Of a stretch of 10,958 nucleotides of DNA, positions 1 through 7,433 are shown in pieces (positions within the stretch are counted from its first letter, which is position 1; each line of letters begins with the position of its first letter). The translations under genes and the position numbers were made by a program. Under the pieces are notes generated by a model, which saw nothing but the letters and a program-made list of their open reading frames with translations, was not told the DNA's origin and did not search any database. Source of the DNA: Acidisphaera sp035272265 (GTDB taxonomy: Bacteria > Pseudomonadota > Alphaproteobacteria > Acetobacterales > Acetobacteraceae); assembly GCA_035272265.1 (NCBI GenBank), contig DATEQV010000153.1:1-10958 (forward strand), given 5' to 3'.

Positions 1-98
1 GCACGCTGATCTCAACAGCGCGGAAGCAAGGTTGGGATTTGCTGGCCACGCTGTGCGGGGATCCGAAGACGCTCATCGAGGAACTGCGGTTGGCGTGA
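1..98 (+). pseudogene. C-terminal end of a transposase, probably IS66-like (partial, runs off the left edge)
   Basis: An open frame enters from the left edge at position 3 and stops at the TGA at 96-98, giving 31 residues that begin TLISTARKQGWDLLATL and end EELRLA. The pattern (small-residue/Thr run, KQGW, hydrophobic helix, short charged tail) resembles from memory the C-termini of IS66-type transposases. The sequence just after the stop contains GGTTAC at 108-113 and CAGTTAC at 119-125; IS66 elements typically have termini beginning GTAA, so either could mark the right end. The family call is recognition from a short tail, not a domain match. Whether the upstream part is intact cannot be seen. 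Confidence 0.45.
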
Positions 99-130
99 GA
101 CGGCACCGGTTACCTGGGCAGTTACGATTC

Positions 131-256
131 TCGAAACTCTACGGGCTCACGCGCCTTGTGTTCGCGGAGCATCACAGCGAGATCACCTCCGCGATCCGGC
201 GCGAGAAGCGGATCAAGACGTGGAACCGGGCGTGGATGGTCCGCCTTCGCGGACCA
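131..256 (+). pseudogene. GIY-YIG nuclease remnant, truncated at both ends
   Basis: Frame +2 encodes KLYGLTRLVFAEHHSEITSA followed by IRREKRIKTWNRAW, roughly 137-235. This is the conserved middle-to-late part of the small UvrC-like/COG2827 GIY-YIG proteins (about 90-100 residues when intact). The N-terminal GIY...YIG catalytic strands are missing: the sequence upstream belongs to a transposase end. The C-terminal tail normally found after the RAW motif is also missing, because the reading frame enters a 34-bp palindrome and stops in it. No start codon or ribosome-binding site fits this fragment, so I treat it as dead. Family membership is clear from the motif; the interruption by a mobile element is inferred. 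Confidence 0.6.
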
Positions 257-262
257 TGACGA
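229..262 (+). repeat. 34-bp REP-like palindrome, copy 1
   Basis: The core is a perfect 9-bp stem, ATGGTCCGC at 236-244 and GCGGACCAT at 249-257, around the loop CTTC, flanked by GGCGTGG on the left and GACGA on the right. Copy 2 at 361-394 is the same 34 bp in inverted orientation with one mismatch, in the loop. The copy has replaced the 3' end of the GIY-YIG remnant. Confidence 0.8.
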
Positions 263-360
263 CGCAGAAAAGGCCGGCGCGCAGGCGTACGCGGCGCGGC
301 GACATCCGCCACACGAAGCAGCCAACCAGCGTGACCAGCGTGACCGCGCTCATCTCGATC

Positions 361-394
361 TCGTCATGGTCCGCGATGGCGGACCATCCACGCC
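361..394 (-). repeat. 34-bp REP-like palindrome, copy 2 (inverted)
   Basis: The reverse complement matches 229-262 at 33 of 34 positions; the difference lies in the loop. The stem is ATGGTCCGC at 366-374 and GCGGACCAT at 379-387 around GATG. The two copies face each other across about 98 bp (263-360) that has no credible gene and carries only a short direct repeat, CAGCGTGAC twice around 329-346. Confidence 0.8.
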
Positions 395-436
395 TTTGCC
401 GTTCACGTGACGGGATCGTCGTGTAGCTACGTCCGT

Positions 437-442
437 TATAAT
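437..442 (+). promoter_or_regulatory. possible -10 element for the unknown gene starting at 548
   Basis: TATAAT is a perfect -10 hexamer in an otherwise GC-rich leader (AT-rich from about 431 to 475). There is no good TTGACA-like hexamer at the expected spacing upstream (the bases there read GATCGT), so the promoter call is weak. It lies about 105 bp upstream of the GTG at 548. The leader 395-547 holds no other recognisable element. Confidence 0.3.
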
Positions 443-534
443 TCCGTTATTGCGTAGTGTTGAGGAAAAAACTCTTGCGCAAGGCGGGCTGCGGGCGTAT
501 TTTCCTGGATGACGTTGGTGCCACCCCGAGACCG

Positions 535-544
535 AAAGGAGGGG
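535..544 (+). promoter_or_regulatory. strong ribosome-binding site that decides a GTG start at 548
   Basis: AAAGGAGGGG ends three bases before GTG at 548-550. It is the best Shine-Dalgarno match in the left third of the window and favours the GTG start over the in-frame ATG at 509, which has none. Confidence 0.7.
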
Positions 545-547
545 CAA

Positions 548-1978
548 GTGTTCGACTTCCTGCCGCCCTTCCTCAAGCGGCTCTATCGCAGTCTCAGGGT
601 CCCCTACGCCCGCGGCACCCGCGTGCGCGAAACCCCGGAGCCCGACCCCGAGATCGCCGTGTCCATGCGCGAGCGCATGTTCCGCGTCGAGATCATCCAG
701 GACGCCTTCTGCGAACGCCGGCCCAGGCCCGAGCGGCTGTTCCGCAAGCCGTCCGGCCATCGCGACCTGTATTCCTGGTGCGACCTGGAGGCCTCCCGCT
801 ACCCCACCACACGGCACCGCTGCGCCCACTGCACCGACGCAAGCGACCTCTACAGGCGCGCCAACGACGGCGACTGGCAGGCCGAAGTCCGCCTGCACCG
901 CCTCGCCACCCGCGCGTCCATGCGCCTGTTAGCCGAGCGCCGCGCCTGGGCCGAGACCCGCCGCCGCCAGCGCGCCGCCCGCACGCCGGAGCCGGGACCG
1001 CCGCCGGTGATCTGGGTCATGCTCGGCTGGAAGCGCTGGCGCGACCGAAAGCGCGAATACCCTCCCGCAACCGAGCGCTGGTTCATCGTCGAGCGCCGCG
1101 AGGCCGAGGCCAAGCTCGTGCGCGCGCACACCCGCACGCTGCAACGCATGTCCCAGCGCAGCCGCGCCCGCCGGCGCGACGCTGAAATCGCGCGCGACTC
1201 CGCACGGCGCGCGTCGGCGCCACCGCACGTCCACCCGGAGAGCGACGCCATCCCGGTCCCGGCGCCCGTCCCCACACCCGCACCCGTCCCCCACCCCGTC
1301 ATGGCCGGCCCCCGGGACTGGCCGCAGGCCAGCCCGAGGACATGCCTTGTGCCGGCCATCCACGACTTCGCTGACGTTGCAGAAGAAAGCAAGTCGTGGA
1401 TGACCGGGACAAGCCCGGTCATGACGGGAGAAACGACCGGGACAAGTGGGGTCATGGCGGAAGCGGAACCAGCGGACGACACCGCACCGGCGTCGAGCGT
1501 GGAGAGCGCCGAGCAATCCCGTGCCGACCCTTCCCCGTCATTGCGAGGAGCGCAGCGACGAAGCAACCCAGAGCCGCGTGAAAGGTGTCTGTCACGCGGC
1601 CCTGGGTTGCTTCGCTCCGCTCGCAATGACGGAGTCTCGGAGCCGACGACCGACGGTCCAGCTCGCGATCGCGATGACGGAGTTTCGGAGCCGACAATCG
1701 ACGCTCCGGCGCGCGATCGCGACGACGACGCACATGCGGCCGAACCATCGGAGCCGCCGGCCGAAGCCGCACCCGCGCCATCGGAGCCGACGGCCGAAGC
1801 CGTGCCTGCCGACGCGCCGGCGCCCGCACCCGCCATCCCGCCGGCGCCACCGGAACCCGCACCTGCCCCGGTGCGCATCGCGCTTCTTCCGTACCCGCCC
1901 GGCGACACGACCATCATCAAGATCGGCGCCGCGCGGCCGGCGATCCCGCCGCCGCGCGCCAAGCGCCCCGTCAGCCGC
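548..1978 (+). CDS. unrecognised Arg-rich protein with Pro/Ala-rich, repeat-invaded C-terminal half (3' end unresolved)
   Basis: I do not recognise this protein. From the GTG at 548 it begins VFDFLPPFLKRLYRSLRVPY. Residues 1 to about 230 are charged, rich in Arg and Trp, with a CAHCTD segment and probable helices rich in Arg, Ala and Glu; no signal peptide or membrane segment is visible. After about residue 235 the sequence is low-complexity Pro/Ala/Glu. That half contains REP-like palindromes (1296-1460), a larger palindrome (1535-1632), a 16-residue unit present twice and an 11-residue unit present twice. The frame has no stop at the end of this region and stays open to the TGA at 3308-3310, antisense and codon-in-phase to hslU. 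I give 1978 as the limit of what can be supported. The strong ribosome-binding site supports a real start; the true C-terminus may have been lost. It could be a decaying gene. No function is proposed. Confidence 0.5.
1296..1460 (+). repeat. cluster of REP-like palindromes inside the unknown coding frame
   Basis: The right unit, 1391-1427, has a perfect 9-bp stem, ATGACCGGG (1400-1408) and CCCGGTCAT (1414-1422), flanked by CGTGG and GACGG. The left unit, 1296-1368, is the same element inverted (CCGTCATGGCCGG ... GCCGGCCATCCACGACTT) with about 30 extra bases in its loop, themselves containing CTGGCC/GGCCAG. A degenerate third half follows at 1435-1460 (GACCGGGACAAG ... GTCATGGCGG). Left and right units form an inverted pair around 1369-1390. 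Flanks match the palindromes at 229-262 and 361-394 although the stem sequence differs. Confidence 0.75.
1535..1632 (+). repeat. 98-bp palindromic element (CCGTCATTGCGAG type) inside the coding frame
   Basis: Left arm 1535-1581 starts CCGTCATTGCGAGGAGCGCA and contains GAAGCAACCCAG; right arm 1592-1632 ends GGTTGCTTCGCTCCGCTCGC then AATGACGG. The arms are complementary over most of their length, with a few extra bases in the left arm and about 10 bases of loop (1582-1591). Elements with this outer sequence are widespread between genes in many alphaproteobacteria. Here the element is translated, giving SLRGAQRRSNPEP on one arm and GLLRSARNDGV on the other, with no stop. Confidence 0.8.
1628..1723 (+). 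repeat. 48-bp tandem duplication, two units
   Basis: Units start at 1628 and 1676 (GACGGAGTCTCGGAGCCGAC and GACGGAGTTTCGGAGCCGAC). Each encodes 16 residues, DGVSEPTTDGPARDRD then DGVSEPTIDAPARDRD. The unit begins with the last bases of the 1535-1632 palindrome, so the duplication arose after that insertion or together with it. Confidence 0.75.
1745..1810 (+). repeat. 33-bp tandem duplication, two units
   Basis: Units start at 1745 and 1778 (both CCATCGGAGCCG...GGCCGAAGCC) and encode PSEPPAEAAPA and PSEPTAEAVPA. In-frame, low-complexity extension of the unknown protein's Pro/Ala tail. Confidence 0.7.
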
Positions 1979-3301
<1,323 letters not shown>

Positions 3302-3337
3302 GTCAGTTGAGTTCCTCGGCGGACGCCGAAACGCGCG

Positions 3338-3892
3338 TCACAGCGTTTCGACGATCACATTGCCATTCGTGTAGACGCAGATCTGGCTGGCGATCTTCAT
3401 CGCCCGCCGTGCGATCTCCTCGGCCGACAGGTCGGGGATCTCCATCAGCGCGCGCGCGGCGGACAGCGCATAGTTGCCGCCCGAGCCGATGGCGATGACG
3501 CCGTCCTCCGGCTCCAGCACGTCGCCGGTGCCGGTCAGCGTGAAGCTCCGGTCCTTGTCGGCGACCGCCATCATTGCCTCGAGCCGGCGCAGATAGCGGT
3601 CGGTGCGCCAGTCCTTCGCCAGCTCGACGCACGCCCGTTCGAGCTGCCCGGGGAAGCGCTCCAGCTTCGCCTCCAGCCGCTCGAGCAGCGTGAACGCATC
3701 GGCGGTCGCGCCGGCGAAGCCCGCCAGCACGTTGTTGGCGGCCCCGATGCGCCGGACCTTGCGCGCGTTCGATTTGACGACCGTCTGGCCCATGCTGACC
3801 TGGCCGTCGCCGGCCATCGTCACCCGCCCGTCACGGCGCACGCACAGGATGGTGGTGCCGTGCCATCCGGTGGGATCGTTCATTTGAGACAT
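3338..3892 (-). CDS. hslV: ATP-dependent protease proteolytic subunit HslV (ClpQ)
   Basis: HslV is the proteasome beta-like peptidase: dodecamers with an N-terminal threonine nucleophile that degrade proteins unfolded by HslU. The product is 184 residues from the ATG at 3892, or 181 from the ATG at 3883. Short pre-sequences are removed so that the Thr of HGTTIL (residue 13, first of the two) becomes the N-terminus. Family signatures include AGDGQVSMGQTVVK (27-40), GFAGATADAFTLLERLE (58-74), GSGGNYALSAARAL and the terminal ICVYTNGNVIVETL. Neither start has a strong ribosome-binding site, so the choice between them is open; both keep the cleavage site. It sits about 90 bp downstream of the response-regulator gene on the same strand and 36 bp before hslU. 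Confidence 0.97.
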   Translation of the reverse strand: MSQMNDPTGWHGTTILCVRRDGRVTMAGDGQVSMGQTVVKSNARKVRRIGAANNVLAGFAGATADAFTLLERLEAKLERFPGQLERACVELAKDWRTDRYLRRLEAMMAVADKDRSFTLTGTGDVLEPEDGVIAIGSGGNYALSAARALMEIPDLSAEEIARRAMKIASQICVYTNGNVIVETL

Positions 3893-3964
3893 GCGCGCTC
3901 AAATGGTCGCCAGGAACGCGCCGCACAAGCATGCCGCATGCCGGGCTGCCCGCGCCGCGCGCAG

Positions 3965-3979
3965 GCCGGCTCTGCCGGC
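3965..3979 (-). terminator. small GC hairpin after the response-regulator stop (weak terminator candidate)
   Basis: GCCGGC (3965-3970) and GCCGGC (3974-3979) pair around TCT, three bases beyond the stop codon. There is no T-run on the minus strand after it, so it may be only an attenuator or have no role; readthrough into hslV is quite possible. Confidence 0.2.
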
Positions 3980-3982
3980 AGC

Positions 3983-4702
3983 TCAGGCTGCCGCCTGGGT
4001 GCTGCCTTCCAGGTCGAGCCGGTATCCGCCGCCCTCGGTCACCAGCAGGCGGGCGTTGGACGGGTCCGTCTCGATCTTCTGCCGCAGCCGGTAGATGTGC
4101 GTCTCCAGCGTGTGGGTCGTGACCGTCGCGTTGTAGCCCCACACGTCATTGAGCAGCACCTGCCGGGCCACCGGCCGCGTGCCGGCGCGGTAGAGGAATT
4201 TCAGGATCGCCGCCTCTTTCTCGGTCAGGCGGATCCGCTTGTTGCGGCCTTCGTCGTGCAGCAGCTTGGCCGACGGGCGGAACGTGTACGGCCCGATGGA
4301 GAACACCGCGTCTTCGCTGTTCTCGAAGATGCGCAGCTGCGCGCGCACCCGCGCCAGCAGCTCCGCGAGCCGGAACGGCTTGGCGACGTAGTCGTTCGCG
4401 CCCGCATCGAGGCCGCGCACCACGTCGCTCTCTTCGTCCGAGCCGGTCAGCATGATGATCGGCACTTTGACGCCCCGCCGCCGCAGCTCGGCGCAATAGT
4501 CGCGCCCGTCGCCGTCGGGCAGCCCGACATCGAGGATGATTGCGTCGAACCGCGACGCGCCGCCGTTCAACTGCGCGTCGGCCTCTGCGACGCTGCCTGC
4601 CTCCACGCCGGTGAACTCGCCGTCGACGGCGAATTGCTCGGCGAGCAGGGCGCACAGCGCCTTGTCGTCGTCCACGATCAGGATGGCGCGCTCGCCTGTC
4701 AT
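3983..4702 (-). CDS. OmpR-family response regulator (REC + winged-helix DNA-binding domain)
   Basis: This 239-residue protein is a two-component transcription factor. The receiver domain (about 6-122) has the acidic cluster DDD (11-13), the phospho-acceptor Asp58 in ILDVGLPDGDG, Thr86 in MLTGSDEES and Lys108 in YVAKPF, a complete phosphorylation set. The winged-helix domain (about 135-232) shows RLTEKEAAILKFL, VLLNDVWGY and the recognition helix region TTHTLETHIYRLRQKIE, ending EGGGYRL. The ATG at 4702 was chosen because GGAAGAGGA precedes it; the open frame extends further upstream to 4957 but that extension looks non-coding. No histidine kinase is in the window, so its partner is unknown. 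It is co-directional with hslVU (90-bp gap) and could be transcribed with it. The exact subfamily is not recognised. Confidence 0.93.
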   Translation of the reverse strand: MTGERAILIVDDDKALCALLAEQFAVDGEFTGVEAGSVAEADAQLNGGASRFDAIILDVGLPDGDGRDYCAELRRRGVKVPIIMLTGSDEESDVVRGLDAGANDYVAKPFRLAELLARVRAQLRIFENSEDAVFSIGPYTFRPSAKLLHDEGRNKRIRLTEKEAAILKFLYRAGTRPVARQVLLNDVWGYNATVTTHTLETHIYRLRQKIETDPSNARLLVTEGGGYRLDLEGSTQAAA

Positions 4703-4991
4703 GAAGTCGTCCTCTTCCAACACATCCCACGCCCCGCAACGAGGCACCAGAACCGGCTCGCCGACGCCAGCTTGCTCATCGCAGCAGGAGGGACGCGGGC
4801 GTACGGCCATGCATCCGAACGCGCAGACCCAGTATGCCATCATGGTCCCGTGAACGCCAATACGCTCACTTTCGCGCGATCGCACCGCATCGGTCCGGCA
4901 GCCGCTTCCCTCGCTTCCGGCCTGAGCAGCGCCATATATAGCAACGACAGCGCGCAAGTTCCGCCCCTGCCGTGCTTCGAAAGGTAGCTGT
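4703..4991. promoter_or_regulatory. divergent intergenic region between the response regulator and ribA
   Basis: This 289-bp gap must carry both promoters. The only AT-rich core is CATATATAGC at 4933-4942, about 50 bp before the ribA start, a possible -10 for ribA or, read the other way, for the regulator. No clear -35, operator dyad or riboswitch core is seen. Confidence 0.35.
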
Positions 4992-6173
4992 TTGTTCGAT
5001 CTGAAGTCTGCCGACCCGTCCGCGCCGATGGGCGCCCCCTTGGGCGCCCCAGCGGGCGTGTCCCCGGGCGCCGCTCAGCCCGCAACCGTGGGTCGGTCGG
5101 CCGCGCGCGCCGTGCAGCGGGCGGCAGCGGAATTGCGGCGGGGCCTGCCGGTGCTGCTGCTGGGCGAGGCGCCGCTCGCGCTGCTCGCGGCGGAGACCGC
5201 GAGCGGACCCGGCCTGGCCGATTTCATCCGGCTCTCGGCCCAGCCGGGCGCGTTGCTGCTGGCGCCGGTGCGCGCCGCGGCGGCGCTGCACCGCCCGATC
5301 GAGCAGTCGGCCGAGGCGGTGGCGCTGCGGCTGCGCGAGCCGTCGCCCGACCTGCTGCGCGCCTACGCCGACCCGACCGCCGAGCAGGTGTTCCCGAAGA
5401 CCCCCGAGCTGGTCGCGCCACCCGTCCTCGCCCCCGCCGCGCTGGCGCTCGCCAAGATCGCCCGCCTGCTGCCGGCGGTGCTCGCCGCCCCCGCGCGGCC
5501 GAACGCGGCGGCCTTGGCCGGCGAACTCGGGCTGATCGCGGTGGACGCGGCATCGGTGCTGGAGGCACCGCTCGAGGCGGCGGCGAGCCTGCGCCGGGTC
5601 GCCGACGCGCCGGTGCCGCTCGACCTCGCGCCCGATGCGAAGGTGGTGGCGTTCCGGGCGGCGGAATCCGGCGTGGAGCATCTGGCCATCGTCATCGGCG
5701 ATCCCACCGGCGATCCGCCGCCGCTGGTGCGCGTGCATTCCGAGTGCTTCACCGGCGACCTGCTCTCCAGCATGCGGTGCGACTGCGGCACGCAGCTGCG
5801 CGGCGCGCTGGCCCGGATGGGCGAGGAAGGCCGCGGCGTGCTGCTGTACCTGGCGCAGGAGGGCAGGGGCATCGGGCTGGTCAACAAGCTGCGCGCCTAT
5901 GCGCTGCAGGACCGCGGGCTGGACACGCTGGATGCCAACTGCGCTCTCGGCTGGGGTGCGGACGAGCGCAATTTCCTGATCGCCGCGGCGATGCTGCGCG
6001 AGCTGGGTGTCGGCGCGGTACGGCTGCTGACCAACAACCCCGACAAGGTCGCCGCACTGGCGGCGAGCGGAATCGACGTCGCCGCGCGCGTGCCGCACGC
6101 GTTCCGGCCGAACGGCGTCAACGACTCCTATCTGGCGACCAAGGCCAAGCGCTTCGGCCACATCCTCGATTGA
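4992..6173 (+). CDS. ribA: GTP cyclohydrolase II with alphaproteobacterial N-terminal extension (RibA)
   Basis: The enzyme opens GTP to 2,5-diamino-6-ribosylamino-pyrimidinone phosphate, the first step of riboflavin synthesis. The 393-residue product is twice the length of E. coli RibA. The catalytic domain occupies about 220-393: zinc ligands Cys252, Cys263 and Cys265 (SECFTGDLLSSMRCDCG), QEGRGIGLVNKLRAYALQD, the general base and nucleophile region ADER (323-326) and TNNPDKV (347-353). The N-terminal about 210 residues (Ala/Leu-rich, with REPSPDLLRAYADP and AKIARLLPA) occupy the place RibB has in RibBA fusions but show no recognisable DHBP-synthase active-site motifs; similar N-terminal regions accompany RibA in other alphaproteobacteria. 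The start is TTG at 4992 preceded by AAAGG; the ATG at 5028 is an alternative. No FMN riboswitch is visible in the 290-bp upstream gap shared with the divergent response regulator. Confidence 0.95.
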   Translation: MFDLKSADPSAPMGAPLGAPAGVSPGAAQPATVGRSAARAVQRAAAELRRGLPVLLLGEAPLALLAAETASGPGLADFIRLSAQPGALLLAPVRAAAALHRPIEQSAEAVALRLREPSPDLLRAYADPTAEQVFPKTPELVAPPVLAPAALALAKIARLLPAVLAAPARPNAAALAGELGLIAVDAASVLEAPLEAAASLRRVADAPVPLDLAPDAKVVAFRAAESGVEHLAIVIGDPTGDPPPLVRVHSECFTGDLLSSMRCDCGTQLRGALARMGEEGRGVLLYLAQEGRGIGLVNKLRAYALQDRGLDTLDANCALGWGADERNFLIAAAMLRELGVGAVRLLTNNPDKVAALAASGIDVAARVPHAFRPNGVNDSYLATKAKRFGHILD

Positions 6174-6225
6174 AACGCGGCATGCGGCTTGCTGCCCTCG
6201 ACGGCCACGCGAGCAGCGAGGGAAT

Positions 6226-6931
6226 ATGACCACCTACACGCTCCTCCTCGGCAACATGGTCCCCCCGATGCCGGGTGCAGCGCCGTCATCCCGCTTCTAC
6301 GGTCAGGGCACCCCGCCGGACGGCGGGGGGCCGCTCGGGCCGGAGCAGTACTGGCCGCAGCCGACGACCGTGTCGTTCGATAACTTGCTGAATCTGTTCG
6401 GCCTGGGGCCTAAAGCCAGTGCCCAATGCAGCGCGGCCCCGCCCGCGGCTGCCCAGCCCACCACGGTCCAACCCACCACGTCGCAGCCCGCCACGTCCCA
6501 GCCCGCCACGACTCAGCCCGCCAGTGCTCAGCCCCGCCAGTGCTCAGCCCGCGACGGTTCAGCCGGCCACCGTCCCGCCCGGCACGTCCGTTGCCGGGCA
6601 GAATGTGCCGGGCTGCGGCACGAACCGCCCACAGTCGATCGACGACATCATCCCGCCGGCGGTGCGTATGGCCGGCGCGGTCGCGTTCGCAGCGGTGGGC
6701 GGCACGCCGGCCACCGCCTTCTTCACCATCGTGCCCGCGTTCGCCGTGGCGATCGCCTCGCTCGGCCCCGACAGGTCGGGGCCGCCCGCCCGTCCCGGGT
6801 TCCAGGTCGGCGACAACGAGGCCGGCTATGATCCCGTCTCGCCGACGCCGGGCGACGGCAGCGCGCCGTCCGAGGTCATGACGATGGCCGACTGGCAGGC
6901 GGGGCAGTACCTGGAGAAGGGAGTCGTTTGA
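6226..6931 (+). pseudogene. unrecognised protein with pentapeptide (QPATx) repeats, frameshifted by one extra C
   Basis: I do not recognise this protein. The frame from the ATG at 6226 (GAGGG just upstream) starts MTTYTLLLGNMVPPMPGAAP, is rich in Gly and Pro, then enters eight 15-bp units (6454-6574) reading QPTTV, QPTTS, QPATS, QPATT, QPASA, QPASA, QPATV, QPATV. The sixth unit has CCCC (6532-6535) where its neighbour has CCC, throwing the frame off into Arg/His-rich nonsense. Removing one C restores a continuous 234-residue product that goes on with TSVAGQNVPGCGTNRPQSID, a hydrophobic stretch of about 35 residues (around 146-180), and a Gly/Pro/acidic tail ending GQYLEKGVV at the TGA 6929-6931. 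That stop overlaps the TTG start of the L,D-transpeptidase. No clear signal peptide is present. A surface or tail-type structural protein is conceivable, but nothing establishes it. The shift may be natural or a sequencing error. Confidence 0.6.
6454..6574 (+). repeat. eight 15-bp tandem units (QPATx), one with an extra base
   Basis: Eight units of consensus CAGCCCGCCACGnnn; length 121 rather than 120 because unit six contains CCCC at 6532-6535. Units five and six are identical apart from this base (CCCGCCAGTGCTCAG repeated 16 bp apart), which suggests recent duplication or slippage. Confidence 0.85.
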
Positions 6932-7425
6932 CCATCGCCGTGGTCACGCCGGCGGGCTACGTCGCGATGCAGGGGCAGGTGTTCCGCGCCGCCCTCGGCC
7001 GCGGCGGCGTGCGCGCCGACAAGCAGGAGGGCGACGGCGCGACACCGGTCGGCGTGCTGCCGCTGCGCCGCGTGCTGTATCGGGCCGACCGCATCGCGCC
7101 GCCGGAGTGCGCGTTGCCCATCGAGCCGATCGCGCCGGAGGACGGCTGGTGCGACGCCCCCGACTCGCCGAGCTACAACCGCCGCGTCCGGTTGCCCTTC
7201 GACTCCAGTGCGGAGGCGCTGTGGCGGACCGACAGGCTGTACGACATCGTCGGCGTGCTCGGCTGGAACGACCGGCCGGTGGTACGCGGCCGCGGGTCGG
7301 CGATCTTCCTGCATGTCGCGCGCGACGATCTCGCCCCCACCGAGGGCTGCGTGGCGCTGAGCCTACCGGACCTGCGCGCGCTGCTCGCGGCCGGGCTGAG
7401 CGGGCTCGAGGTGCTGCCGGCCTGA
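6928..7425 (+). CDS. L,D-transpeptidase family protein (YkuD domain)
   Basis: YkuD-domain enzymes cross-link or modify peptidoglycan peptides through a catalytic cysteine, normally outside the cytoplasmic membrane. The 165-residue product is essentially one domain. The family signature is visible as FLHVARDDLAPTEGCVALS, giving His129 and Cys141 with the usual Gly before the Cys, and the upstream KQEGDGATPVGVLPL (32-46) is typical of the COG3786-type branch. No signal peptide or lipobox is visible, so export or a cytoplasmic role is unresolved. The TTG start at 6928 is supported by GAAGGGAG just upstream and overlaps the previous gene's TGA (TTGA), implying translational coupling to the frameshifted repeat protein. 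It ends nine bases from the convergent Trm112-like gene. Confidence 0.85.
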   Translation: MTIAVVTPAGYVAMQGQVFRAALGRGGVRADKQEGDGATPVGVLPLRRVLYRADRIAPPECALPIEPIAPEDGWCDAPDSPSYNRRVRLPFDSSAEALWRTDRLYDIVGVLGWNDRPVVRGRGSAIFLHVARDDLAPTEGCVALSLPDLRALLAAGLSGLEVLPA

Positions 7426-7433
7426 CCTGGGGC

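Noticed and set aside
1535..1632. Rho-independent terminator within the unknown gene
   Set aside because: The stem is long but no T-run follows, and the sequence matches a dispersed palindromic repeat family instead.
850..1962. 370-residue minus-strand frame opposite the unknown gene
   Set aside because: Low-complexity Gly/Ala/Arg sequence, no good ribosome-binding site at its ATG, and it also reads straight through the palindromes; the plus-strand start signal is much better.
3303..3632. 109-residue minus-strand frame overlapping hslV
   Set aside because: Shifted frame of hslV; hslV itself is unmistakable.
4703..4957. N-terminal extension of the response regulator to an upstream ATG
   Set aside because: No ribosome-binding site, Cys-rich unconserved sequence, and the receiver domain starts right after the ATG at 4702, which has GGAAGAGGA before it.
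4703..4991. FMN riboswitch upstream of ribA
   Set aside because: No match to the conserved RFN core segments was found in the 290-bp gap.
4866..6233. 455-residue minus-strand frame opposite ribA
   Set aside because: Arg/Gln-rich mirror frame of a clear gene; no family features.
6454..6574. CRISPR-like array
   Set aside because: The 15-bp units are contiguous without spacers and encode a pentapeptide repeat.
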